Shown here: piece after piece, positions 23,729 through 34,098 of the stretch | Layout of the letters: the number at the start of each line of letters is the position of its first letter | How positions within the stretch are numbered: the stretch's first letter is position 1 | Assembly: GCA_032207245.1 (NCBI GenBank) | Contig: CM063510.1 | Coordinates: forward strand, 44,322,413 to 44,386,412 | Origin: Pardosa pseudoannulata | Lineage: Eukaryota > Arthropoda > Arachnida > Araneae > Lycosidae | Length of the DNA: 64,000 bases | Direction of reading: 5' to 3' | Notes under the pieces: model-generated | What the model saw: only the letters and a program-made list of their open reading frames with translations | Databases searched by the model: none | Told to the model about the DNA's origin: nothing | Made by a program: the position numbers and the translations under genes

Positions 23729-25324
23729 CCTGTAAAGAAAGAAACTCTGGTACATTCACTGTTTGGTGGGATTAAATCTAAAGAATTTGTACATACATGT
23801 TACAGAATTAGGTTGAAAAATATTAAGAACAATTTTGCGTGCAACTTTGAAGCTTTGGATCAGGTAGCTATTTGTAATGATGTATCACCTGTGAACTCCG
23901 GGCCTTGGTTAAAAGAGCTTCAAGAAAGAGATATAACATTAAGTGATGTTGGAGAAAAGCCACAACCTGTACAAGTACTTATAGGAGCTGATCTTTTTGG
24001 AAAGATTTTAATCGGTCAGCGTAGGGTCTTACCATGCGGATTAGTAGCCATTGAAACTTTGCTTGGGTGGACTTTGTTAGGGAAAGTTCCTGATAGTAAA
24101 GTTACTACAAGCAATGCCATGTTAGTGACATCACTTTTCGCTAAAGAATTTGACATTTCGGACTTCTGGAAACTGGACTCTATTGGAATCAAGGATCCTA
24201 TTGAAAAGCTGTCTAAAAAAGAGCAAGAGAATTTGACTACTGAAAATTTTCTTCAAACTGTTAGGTACAATGAAGATAATCGCTATGAAGTTCATTTGCC
24301 TTGGTTAGATAACTGTGTGCCTTTACCTGATAATTTTGAGCAAGCTAAAAGAAGGTTAGACACCACAACCAAGAAGTTATTTCAGGAAAATTTGTACGAT
24401 AGTTATGAGGGCATATTTTTCGAATGGCTGCGTGAAGGAATTATCGAAGAAGTACCAATTGAAGATAAAGATTTGCCTGCTAATTATCTACCTCACAGAC
24501 CTGTTATCAAAGTTAGTAAGACAACTCCTATTCGCCCAGTTTTTGATGCATCTGCTCGAATCAAAGGACATCCGTCACTAAATGACTCCTTACATAGTGG
24601 TCCAAACTTGATTGAGCTCATTCCTGATATTTTGCTGCGTTTTCGAGAAAAGAAGATTGGTGTAATCGCAGACATAAAGAAAGCCTTTTTGCAAATTAGC
24701 CTCTGTAGAGAAGACAGAGACTTCTTGAGATTTCTATGGTGGACAAATAAGTCTTGCAATGACTACAGGATTTTTCGGCATACCAGAGTAGTTTTTGGCG
24801 TTCGCAGCAGTCCTTTTCTACTAGGAGCTGTATTGAAGTATCATCTTGAACAAAATACTGACGTTGATCCTTTTGTAACTAGTTGTCTTTTGAAGAGTTT
24901 TTATGTGGACAATCTTGTAACCAGCGTCCACAGTGAATTAGATTTGCAGCGAGTGATAAGTGTTTCTAATGAGTTATTAAAAAAAGGTGGTTTTATTCTG
25001 CGGGATTGGGAATCTTCACTAACAGAGGATGGAAGATCCTTCAAAACAGATCTGTTAGGCCTTCAATGGAATAAAATTGAAGACTGTTTTTCGCTAAATA
25101 TCAGCTGGTTGAAAGAAGTAAATGTCGAAAACATTACTAAACGTACAATATTGTCGGTTACTCACAAAGTGTTTGATCCATTGGGATTTGTATCTCCTGT
25201 AATGCTTTGTCCCAAAATTATGCTACAAAAAACCTGGAAATTATCGTTGGAATGGGACGAAGAAATCACTGGATCCCTCCGACAAGAATTTTTACAATGG
25301 TTTAAGGAACTAAAATTATTGTAA
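23729..25324 (+). pseudogene. BEL/Pao reverse transcriptase region
   Basis: Long open segment with BEL/Pao peptidase-A17/RT features: LIGADLFGKI upstream, then RT fingers (LPHRPVIKVSKTTPIRPVFD), VIADIKKAFLQI carrying the first catalytic Asp, and YVDNLVTS at the YxDD position (YVDN variants are common in arthropod BEL elements). It begins within the target duplication of the SINE and ends at a stop at 25322-25324. Polymerase function is not expected in the current state because upstream coding is cut off. Confidence 0.88.
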
Positions 25325-25720
25325 AATGTTACCGTTCCTTGCTGGATCAACGTTAGTCCAGAAAATATGAAGAACTTCTCCATTCATACTTTTGTGACGC
25401 AAGTAGAGATGCATATGCCGCCGTTACGTATCTTGTACAAGAGGGAGAATGTGGAAAGGTGCATTTTTTAGCCTCGAGATCACGAATATCTCCTCTGAAA
25501 GTTGCTACAATTCCAAGATTGGAGCTTCTTGCTGCATTGGTGGGAGCAAGATTAACGAAATCTGTGTTGGATGCTCTTGGATGGACGGATATTAGATGTT
25601 TTTATTGGAGTGATTCCACTACCGTTCTTACCTGGATCACTAAAGATGAAAATTGGTCTATTTTCGTGAATAACAGAGTCCAAGAAATACGGAATATTAG
25701 CCAAGTTTCTTGGTGTCATA
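25325..25720 (+). pseudogene. BEL/Pao RNase H region, truncated
   Basis: After a stop, the frame continues with a damaged RNase H-like start and then VATIPRLELLAALVGARL and FYWSDSTTVLTWI, typical of BEL RNase H. It ends with VNNRVQEIRNI and is cut where the SINE fragment starts. The segment normally found between here and the integrase core (integrase zinc-binding region) is missing. Confidence 0.8.
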
Positions 25721-25794
25721 GCCGAACGATGGCCGAATGGTTAGGGCACTGACCTTCGGAACCGGAATTCGTGGGTTCGAGTCCCACTGAGGCG
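25721..25794 (+). mobile_element. Truncated SINE (tRNA-like head only) at a pol deletion junction
   Basis: The first about 74 bases of the SINE family are present, with intact A box (TGGCCGAATGG) and near-intact B box (GGTTCGAGTCC). The sequence then passes directly into integrase coding. No body, tail or target duplication is found. BEL coding is missing across the junction, so a SINE insertion followed by a deletion that removed its 3' part and some pol is the simplest reading. Confidence 0.85.
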
Positions 25795-26815
25795 TGTTCA
25801 AGATCTGTGGAATTGACCTGGCAGGACCTTTATTTTTAAAAGATGGAAAGAAGTGTGGGTATGCATTTTTACATGTGCCGTATATAGAGCTGTCCACTTA
25901 GAGCTTGTTTCATCGCTATCGACCGAAAGCTTTTTGCTAGCTCTACGGCGATTTATAGCTCGGAGAGGCCGATGTGAAACCATGTACTGTGATAATGGCA
26001 CTAATTTTGTCGGAGATTCCAATTTGCTTAGAAGTTTAGATTGGGACCGCATTTGTAGAGACAATGCTCTTCGTCCAATTAAGTGGAAATTTAATCCCCC
26101 TTCTTCACCATGGTGGGAGAGACTAATTGGTATTCTTAAAAGTCTTTTGAGAAGAAGACTTGGAAGAACAAGTTTGGAATTCGAGGAGTTGACAACAGTT
26201 ATTTGTGATTGTAAATCTGTAATCAACTCACGCCCTTTGACTTACATCGACGAATGTGACTCAGAATTTGTTCCACTTACCCCTGCGATGTTTCTTCAGG
26301 ATATCAAAAACTCTGGTGGTCCAGACTGTGATGCGGCAGATCATAAAAGTCTCAACCACCGTGTCAAATACAGGTTAGCTTTGCAGGAGGACATACGGAA
26401 GAGGTTCAGGTCCGAATATCTTGGATCTTTGATAAGGAGGCCGGAAAAGACTAGAACTTCGATGATAACTCCCGGGGACATTGTTCTCATAAAAAGTGAC
26501 AACGCCAATTGAATCGACTGGCCACTGGGGAAAGTGACAGAAATTCTGCCAGGGAAAGACGGTGTGTGTCAACTCATTAAACTTAGAACATCTCGCGGAG
26601 AAATTCTGCGTCCAATTCAGCGCGTCTTCCTTTTAGAGATCTCTTCTAATGATTCGTCTTTTCCACCTGACAAAAATGCATTATCTACAAAAATCGCCTC
26701 TATGAAGAATGTTATTCCTAAGTATTCTGACGACAACTCCAACGACTACGCAGTTGTTCAAAACAAGACAAGACTAGGACGGACTGTTAAAATTCCCGAA
26801 AGGTTGGATATCTAA
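25795..26815 (+). pseudogene. BEL/Pao integrase core and C-terminal domain, frameshifted
   Basis: The integrase catalytic core shows GIDLAGP, YCDNGTNF and SPWWERLIGILK, that is all three D,D,E residues. A one-base shift lies near 25855-25865 between the first Asp and the VYRAVHLEL segment. A stop at about 26511-26513 precedes the C-terminal DUF5641-like part (VTEILPGKDGVCQLIKLRTS), which ends near 26815. Confidence 0.85.
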
Positions 26816-26847
26816 TATAGTTGTTGAGCTGTGGGACTTCCACACCT

Positions 26848-26860
26848 CAAGGTGGGAGGA
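26848..26860 (+). promoter_or_regulatory. Polypurine tract of the BEL element
   Basis: AAGGTGGGAGGA lies immediately before the TGTGAGATCC start of the 3' LTR, the place and composition expected for the plus-strand primer. Confidence 0.75.
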
Positions 26861-27053
26861 TGTGAGATCCACTTTTATTATGTAAAAAAAAAAAAAAATA
26901 AAAATAAATAAATTTATTTTGTTTACGTGAATTTATTTATCATTGTTTAATTTTTGTCACCGTGAACTGAACGATATTGAAAAAGTATATTATTTTGTAC
27001 GCTGTGGCAACAAGAAAGTGCTCGTTCTCTTTTGTTTAATTAACAGTATTCTA
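26861..27053 (+). repeat. 3' LTR of the BEL element, left part
   Basis: Starts TGTGAGATCCAC like the 5' LTR and continues through CACCGTGAACTGAACGATAT to TAACAGTATTCTA, where the LINE interrupts it. An A-rich expansion at 26884-26910 distinguishes it from the 5' LTR. Confidence 0.88.
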
Positions 27054-27614
27054 ACCCCTCAGGGGGTTTACCTACTTTAGGTAAACACGGGTGTCGCAAT
27101 CCCGAGGTACCCCAGCGATCTTTTGTTCTGTTCCTTTTCTTTCCTTTTTTCTCTTCTCTTCCTTTTTCCCCCTCGTTGTGGTTACCTTTTCGGAGGTGAG
27201 GGCTTATCGCGATATGTTGTGTTCCTTTCTGAACCCAACATCTCGCGATTTGTTAACCACCCACGTGTTTGCCGTGCGTGGAGACCTGTGTCCCCGGAAA
27301 AGGGGATCCTGGTAATTGAGGGAAACCAACACATTACTTTGGCCCCTGCTTCGGGTAAACGGGAGGTGTAGAATGGTCCCGTCTACATCAATCGGCTGGT
27401 CGGACGACATTTGTCACTGGCCTGGGCCAAGCAATCGGTTACCTACTGGGCACTTTAATGGGTCGAGGCTGCTTTAGGGGTAGCTGTGCGCGTATAGATC
27501 CTGGTTAGCACTGGTGCGACGTTTTGTCCCTTTTTTTGGGAGCGTATTTAGCATCCCCTTGTTGGGCTCCATGGTGGGTGGTGCGGCCAGGGTCTGAACA
27601 CCTTCTCCTTTAAT

Positions 27615-28860
27615 ATGGATTCTTCAACCCCCCAACAACCCCTCCCCTTGGGTCAAAAGGGGCACTTTGTTAATATTGATCAAAATCAGGCTAGATTCTT
27701 CATTGCGCAGAGAGAGGAGGGTAACTTTTCGGCTGTCTCTCCTTTTCTCATACACAAATGCATCACTTCAGCAGTCGGAAATGTCAAATCGATCAAAAAA
27801 CTTCGATCTGGAGTCTTGCTTATTGAAGTGGGAGATTTGAAACAAGCTACAAATTTAACGAAATTAAACAAATTTGGCAATATTCCAATAAAAATAACTG
27901 CTCATAGCACCTTAAACTTCAGCAAAGGTGTAATCTCAGAAGGAGAACTATATCATGTTCCCGAAGAAGAGATACTTGAGGGTTTAAAAGAACAGCATGT
28001 CTGTGGAGTTCGCCGCATTACCATACGTCGCGATGGAAAGATACTACCAACAAAGCACTTAATTCTAACGTTCAACACTCCATCCCTGCCTTCACATATT
28101 AATGCAGGATACCTCCGATGTCCTGTATGTCCCTAGTCCATTGCGTTGCTTCCAATGCCAACGTTTTGGGCATTCTAAAATATCATGTCGTGGATCCATT
28201 ACCTGTCCTCGCGACCATCCTGCATATTCACGTTCTTGCCCTAAGTGGATACTTGAAAAAGAGATTCAAACAATAAAAGTGAAGGAGAACATCTCATATC
28301 CAGAGGCTAAGAAACGTGTTGATGAACGTACTCCTAGACCCGGAATCACCTTTGCTGCAGTTGTGAAGCAAAGCAAATCAATAAGTACCCAAACTGAAAA
28401 TAAGCCATTGGCTACAAATAGTCCAAAAGCTTCTCGTGCTCCTCCATCAAAACTTGAAAATAAACCTTTAACAGTTGAAAATATTATTGTACAAAAACCA
28501 ATAAATGAACGTTTACCAAAAAATAAACTAACCCCCAAAACTAATGTTTCTACTAAACTACTGTTAAAATCGAAGGCTTCAAATCTCCCACCTAAACAAA
28601 AAATTCCTAAACATAAAAAAATTTCAGCAGCGAGACTGAAAGAGAAAATAAAAAATAAAAGTGTTCAATTTCTGGAAGATTTCGACCACGATGAATCTTC
28701 CAATAACTCTTTAAAGTGCAAATTATCGAAAAAAGATTTTCTGAAAAATCATCTGAATTCTGAGGACGATTCAATTAAAGTCTACATTACGTCTGAGGAG
28801 GAAATGTTGACAGATCTCTCAGACACGGAGGGCATGTGGGCTAAGACCTTACCTGCCTAA
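27615..28860 (+). pseudogene. LINE ORF1 (gag-like, zinc knuckle), one frameshift
   Basis: RNA-binding nucleocapsid-like protein of an I-type LINE. The first frame from 27615 gives an N-terminal RRM-like segment (FFIAQREEG ... AGYLRCPV) and stops at 28136; the second continues from about 28102 to 28860. The shift is at about 28121-28130, probably a short deletion. Downstream a knuckle CFQCQRFGHSKISC (C-x2-C-x4-H-x4-C) is followed closely by HPAYSRSCPKW; related ORF1 proteins usually have more knuckle sequence between these, so an in-frame loss is likely. The C-terminal part is Lys/Ser-rich and disordered-looking. Confidence 0.82.
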
Positions 28861-28890
28861 CTTGTTCTCCTTTTTCCCCCTCTTTTAACA

Positions 28891-31800
28891 ATGGCGCTTT
28901 TGTCTTGGAACTGCCATGGTTTCAAATGTCACGTCTCCGATATTAGAGACCTCGTTAATAAGTACCAACCTTTTTGCTTTGCACTCCAAGAGACACTTCT
29001 GGACAGCAATAAATCAGCGAAATTAAAACGTTACACAACATTCAGAAAAGATTGCGTCGAAGGGGGCAGGGTTTGTGGTGGTGTAGCCCTCTTCACGTCT
29101 CATGACTACCCTTCTACTACTTTAAGCATCGACACTGAGCTCCAAGCCATAGCTGTACAGATACATGTGCATACTCTAATAACTGTCTGTAACCTCTATC
29201 TCCCTCCAAATGTTAACATAAATCGAAATTCTCTAAATAACCTAATTACACAACTTCCTGCTCCTTTTATTATTGTCGGCGACCTGAATGGCCACAGTCC
29301 ATTGTGGGGTAGCCCCAACTTTAATAAAAGGGGTCGTCAAATTGAAAAACTAATTTCCGATCATGATCTCTGCATTTTCAATAAAGACCAGCTTACTTAC
29401 CTACATTCACCCACAAGAACTTTTCACTCTCTAGATCTAGCAATCTGCAGCCCTGAAGTTTTTCCTTTTTTTAATTTCCATGTAGAGTCGTACCTTTTTA
29501 ATAGTGACCACTTTCCTATTATTTTAACTCATAAAAATAGCTCACATACCAAACAGCGGGTACCTCGTTATATTCTAGGATCCGCTGATTGGAATAAATT
29601 CCGTACCTTTGCTACTATTTCTACAGAAATGGTTGTAAATAACACCATTGAAGAAGCAGTGAAACAGCTAACTGATACAATAATTTTTGCCGCTGATCTT
29701 TCTATTAAAAAATCATCATGTCGTCCCCACAAGCAAACAAAGCCATGGTGGAACCAAGACTGTAAAAATACTTATAAGGAAAAAAGGAAAGCGTTTTCAG
29801 TATTTAAACGATATCCTACCACTGAAAACCTCATAAATTATAAAAAGTGCAAAAGTATTTTCCGCCGCACTTTAAGACGTAGCCAGAGAGATTCGTGGAT
29901 TAACTATGTGAATAGTATTTCTAACACCCTTTCTAGTAAAGACTTATGGGATAAAGTTAACCGTTGTTATGGCATTTACCCAAACCATCAGATTCCCATT
30001 TTACATTATAATAATACCTCTATTTCTTCTCCTGATGACATAGCCAACACAATAGCCTCATCATTAGCCAATATCTCTTCTTGTTTAAATAGTTCACCTT
30101 CTTTTATAAAACTCAAAACCGTAGTCGAGAAAAAACCCATAAATTTCAAAACAAAAGAAAATTTTTCTTACAATACAGATTTTACCATTAGTGAATTAAA
30201 TAGAGCCTTACATAACATTCACAAGTCTGCTTCTGGTCCTGATAATATATCTTACACAATGATAAAAAATCTTTCTACAGCTTCCATATCTAATTTGCTA
30301 AAATTATACAATAGGATCTGGAGAGAACATACCTTTCCTTCATTGTGGAGAGAGGCTATTGTAATCCCCATACTCAAACCTGATAAAGACCCCACGAATC
30401 CTCTCAGCTACCGTCCAATTGCTTTGACGAACTGTTTATGCAAGATTCTAGAAAAAATGATTAACGTTCGTCTTATATACTACCTGGAGGAAAACAACTG
30501 TCTATCAAATTATCAGAGCGGTTTCCGTCGTGGAAGGGGCACTTTAGACAATTTAACAGACTTGGAAACCAGAATTCGGAATGCTTTCGTTAAAAGAAAC
30601 CATCTGGTTTCCATTTTCTTTGATATTGAAAAGGCATATGACCGCACTTGGCGGCATGGCATTTTACAGAACCTTTATGATATAGAGTTGCGTGGGAATA
30701 TGCCTATTTTTATGCAAAAATTTTTAGCTGTAAGAAATTTTAAAGTTCGCATTGGAAATTCTCTTTCTCGCAGTTTCATACAAGAAGAGGGGGTTCCTCA
30801 GGGAAGCGTATTAAATGTTATTAAGTGTGACCTTGTTTATTGTTGCAATAAACGGGATTTTAAAGGAGATTCCATCCTCCGTTAAAGGAAACTTGTATGT
30901 GGACGACCTTCATATTTCATGTGAAGGAGCTGATATGAGGTTTATTAATAGGAAACTTCAAAATGCAGTTAACAAAATCAGTAAGTGGGCGAGCGAAAAC
31001 GGTTTCAACTTTTCTAGTTCAAAGACCCGTTGTGTGCATTTTTGTAAAAAAAGAAGTTTGCACCCTGATCCAGAAATCCAGTTATATGGTAATAAGATAA
31101 AAATAGTAGATGAGGTAAATTTTCTCGGCCTAATTTTTGATAAAAAACTCACATTTGCATCCCATATTAGAAATTTGCGAAATAACTGCGAACGGAAACT
31201 TAACATATTAAAAGTTCTCTCTAAAACCTCCTGGGGGGCTGATCGGGATTCCCTACTTAAGATATACCGTGCTGTTATCCGTTCAAAACTGGATTATGTA
31301 TGTTCTATCTATGGGTCTGCACGCATTTCCGTACTACAAAGGTTGAACACCGTTCACCATTCTGCTCTTCGCTTGTGCTCAGGGGCTTTCAGAACCTCTC
31401 CCGTAGAAAGTCTCTATGTTGACTGCTGTGAAGCTGCTCTTGAATTGCGACGACACGTTTTATCCTTACAATATTACTTCAGAACCCTATCTTATGTAAA
31501 TCATCCCGTTCATAGTCATACCCTTAATCCCTACCTTCGGCGTCTCTATAATGCTAGATCTTCCTCTGTTCTACCTTTCCAGGAGAGAATAAAAGTTATT
31601 CTAAAAGACATAAATTTTGACAATATTGAAATCCTGCAAGCAAATAATAGAATATATCCCTGGTACACTCCTAACTTTTCCGTCATTAATCCTTTTAAGT
31701 CATTTGATAAAAGTTCAACTCCTGATATTATTTATCAACAAATTTTTGAAAATCACAAACAATATTTTAAAACTTACACTCCTGTTTACACTGATGGTTC

Positions 31801-32572
31801 AAAATCCACAAACTCTGTCAGCTGTGCCTATATTCTCGAGGAAAATATCTATAGCTACAAATTACATCCCAAATTCTCCATCTTTTCTGCTGAAGCCTTT
31901 GCCATATTGAAGGCTTTAGAGGAAATGATGCACCACAATAGTAAAAATTTTATTATTTATACAGATTCTCAAAGTGTTTTACATTCTTTGCTTTCTCCTG
32001 ATCCTCAGAACCCTCTCATTTTGAAAATAATTTCTGCAATAATTAACCTTACATCCATGGGAATCTCGTTAATTTTTAGCTGGATTCCCGCTCACGTCGG
32101 CATCAAAGGCAACGAACTTGTAGATAAAGCTGCAAAATCTGCTACTAATTACATTAATACTGGTATTCCTTATTCAGACTTAAAAAATTACATCAAAGAA
32201 TTAATACAAGCTAAATGGCAGGACTGTTGGAATAACGTGTCGTCAAATAAATTGCGAGAAGTAAAATTAAAAATTACCAAGTGGCCCCAACTCCCTTCTA
32301 GGAGACAAGATGTAATACTCACTCGTCTACGAGTGGGTCATTGCAGATTCACCCATGCCCATCTCTTGCTGGGTGAAGATCCTCCACAATGTGCTTATTG
32401 TAAAACACCATACACAGTCGCACACATTTTGTCATCCTGTTGTTGTCTCAAATCAATGTATATAAAATTCTTTAAAAAATTATCGCCGAATCTTGACTCA
32501 ATCATCGGTGAAACGCCACATCCAGGCTTGTTTCCCTTTCTTCGCTGTACGGGTTTTTATTATGAAATCTGA
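28891..32572 (+). pseudogene. LINE ORF2: endonuclease, reverse transcriptase, RNase H; one 10-bp insertion
   Basis: The apurinic-like endonuclease shows LSWNCHG, LQETLLD, GDLNGHSPLWG and NSDHFPIIL. The RT shows FFDIEKAYDRTW and YVDDLHIS. RNase H shows VYTDGSKS, SAEAFAILKALE, IYTDSQSVLHS and GNELVDKAAKSA, with all four acidic residues. A Cys/His segment near the C-terminus (CAYCKTPYTVAHILSSC) is typical of I/Jockey ORF2. The reading shifts at 30814-30823, where ten bases (AATGTTATTA) appear inserted just after the GVPQGSVL motif, between two copies of a TTA-rich sequence. The first frame stops at 30885 and the second runs from about 30824 to 32572. Confidence 0.9.
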
Positions 32573-32910
32573 ATTTTGTGATTTTTTTGTACGTTAATCT
32601 TTATTTCAATTTAACAATTTTTTGATTTTCAATTTCTCAATTTTTAATCTTGTTTTTTAATTTTCTTATAATGTATTAATCTATCTTGTATATATTTGCA
32701 ATTTATTATCTCCGTTTGTTTGATTTTTATGTACTTTTAACGTTTTTAACTTTTAGTTTCGTCTTTTTCATTCTCAAAATTCCTTTCTCCAGTGTTAATT
32801 TTCTTTTTTATCTTACCTTGTTTTTTATTTTCGTCTTGTTTGGCGCAGTTTGTCCTTTCAGGAATTAGCGCCACTAAATTCTAACCAACCAACCAACTAA
32901 CAGTATTCTA

Positions 32911-33037
32911 TGAAAAAAAATTGTCATATAACTAGGTGAGTCTTGGACTCTAGTTGGCATGTTAATTTGTGAAATGAGATTTGGCAGTATTAATTTTCAA
33001 TACAAGAAATCTTTTTTATTAATTTTTTTTTACTACA
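32911..33037 (+). repeat. 3' LTR of the BEL element, right part
   Basis: Resumes with TGAAAAAAAATTGTCATATA and GAGTCTTGGACTCTAGTTGG as in the 5' LTR and ends CTACA, followed by the CATAG target duplication (33038-33042). It lacks about 20 bases present in the 5' LTR. Confidence 0.88.
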
Positions 33038-33042
33038 CATAG

Positions 33043-33446
33043 AGATGATTTATATGATAATATGGGGTTTAATTTCTCACCGCATTTGTCCAGATTTTAC
33101 GTGTATTTAGATCTTTGGGAACGCTGAAAAATATCTTTTCAGTGCAATTAGTTGATGTATTTTTACAGAGTGCCACAATATATTTGTAATATGATTTTTA
33201 ATGCCAGAAATAAAACAAATTTCTATTATATGCGATACTTTACACAGAAATAAATTTAAAAGTCGCCTTTTAACATGTAAACAACATAGGCGGTCGGTGT
33301 TTTCGTAAAAGAAGACGTCACAAACTCGGTGGAGAAAAGGTATCATTTTTGAGACGTTAAAGAGTTCGCTATAAAACCCATTAGAAATCACTAATTAGGC
33401 CCCCAAATGAAAGAAAAACAGGTACTGTCCTGCTTACTTTTTTGTC
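33043..33446. other. Non-coding flank
   Basis: No gene recognised. Composition rises in GC around 33280-33360, with a CRE-like GACGTCA near 33314, but no open frame or splice site I can defend. Confidence 0.4.
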
Positions 33447-33450
33447 TTAT

Positions 33451-33884
33451 TGTGACAGCGCGCAACGGCCATCTGCGCGCGCACCCTTTTTGTTTTAGCC
33501 TAAAAGGACACTGTTAGAGAGTTCGTTGTGTGGTGTGTTAACGTGCTAGGGCCTCCTGCTCTCTGCATTCTCAACAATGTTAATTGTTAAGTAAACTTGT
33601 AAATATGTGTAAATATATTTATAGTGTTACAGATTGGCGCCCAACGTGGGGCGCCAATCTGTAACACTATAAATCCAACACAGGAACAAAATGTCTACAT
33701 TTAACAAATTACATTTAATTATTAATATATTTACAAGTTTACTTAACAATTAACATTGTTGAGAATGCAGAGAGCAGGAGGCCCTCGCACGTTAACACAC
33801 TACACAACGAACTCTCTAACAGTCTGTCCTTTTAGGCTAAAACAAAAAGGGTGCGCGCGCAGATGGCCGTTGCGAGCTGTCACA
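33451..33884. mobile_element. Inverted LTR pair around a primer-binding-site-like centre
   Basis: Left LTR 33451-33631 starts TGTGACAGCGCGCAACGGCC and ends GTGTTACA. The right LTR 33660-33884 is the same LTR in reverse orientation, ending GGCCGTTGCGAGCTGTCACA, with about 44 extra bases near 33675-33718. Between them lie 28 bases (GATTGGCGCC, CAACGTGG, GGCGCCAATC), which contain TGGCGCCCAACGTGGGGC, the form of a retroelement primer-binding site. The unit is flanked by TTAT at 33447-33450 and 33885-33888, a Gypsy-sized 4-bp target duplication. It thus seems to have integrated as one palindromic molecule, without coding sequence. Confidence 0.85.
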
Positions 33885-33936
33885 TTATGTTGTTTAAAAT
33901 TAAAATACGTGAAAATTCCTCATTATGGCAGTTTGA

Positions 33937-34098
33937 TTTTGGTTTCTTACATTTGAATATGAAAGTGGTATACAGCAAAACTCATGTTTCGAGGTATGGG
34001 AGATTGATTTTTGAAGAATGAGAGCAACGATGAACGCTATCACCTCCTTTATTGATCCAGACAATTTTATTTTCTAAACATAAAGGCCTAAAAATGTG
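33937..34098 (+). repeat. 162-bp dispersed repeat, copy 1
   Basis: Matches 62825-62986 over exactly 162 bases without gaps and with about 11 substitutions (93%). Shared blocks include GGTTTCTTACATTTGA, CAGCAAAACTCATGTTTC, GGGAGATTGATTTTTGAAGA and GAGCAACGATGAACGCTATC. No coding meaning or terminal repeats recognised. Confidence 0.8.

Larger units (their letters stand above)
27054..32897 (+). mobile_element. I-clade-like LINE (two ORFs, RNase H) nested in the BEL 3' LTR
   Basis: A 5844-bp non-LTR retrotransposon lies between perfect 13-bp target duplications TAACAGTATTCTA (27041-27053 and 32898-32910). It has a GC-rich, pyrimidine-rich 5' UTR, ORF1 with zinc knuckles, ORF2 with endonuclease, RT and RNase H, a 3' UTR with a GGCGC/GCGCC stem near 32842-32873, and an (AACC)n tail instead of poly(A). 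The RNase H and CCHC ORF1 point to the I group and not to Jockey or CR1. It appears full length, but both ORFs have small indels. Confidence 0.9.
20278..33037 (+). mobile_element. BEL/Pao LTR retrotransposon, decayed and carrying nested insertions
   Basis: A BEL/Pao element in plus orientation, bounded by CATAG target duplications at 20273-20277 and 33038-33042. The order is 5' LTR, gag, zinc knuckles, protease, RT, RNase H, integrase with C-terminal domain, polypurine tract, 3' LTR. Later events broke it: a solo LTR in gag, a tandem duplication over gag and that LTR, a SINE after the protease, a SINE fragment at a deletion between RNase H and integrase, and a 5.8-kb LINE inside the 3' LTR. 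Several point frameshifts are also present. It is non-functional. Confidence 0.9.

Noticed and set aside
23654..23730. Apparent N-terminus of the BEL pol frame (NPRTPVPK-type start)
   Set aside because: It is the translated head of the minus-strand SINE; BEL coding resumes at the target duplication near 23729.
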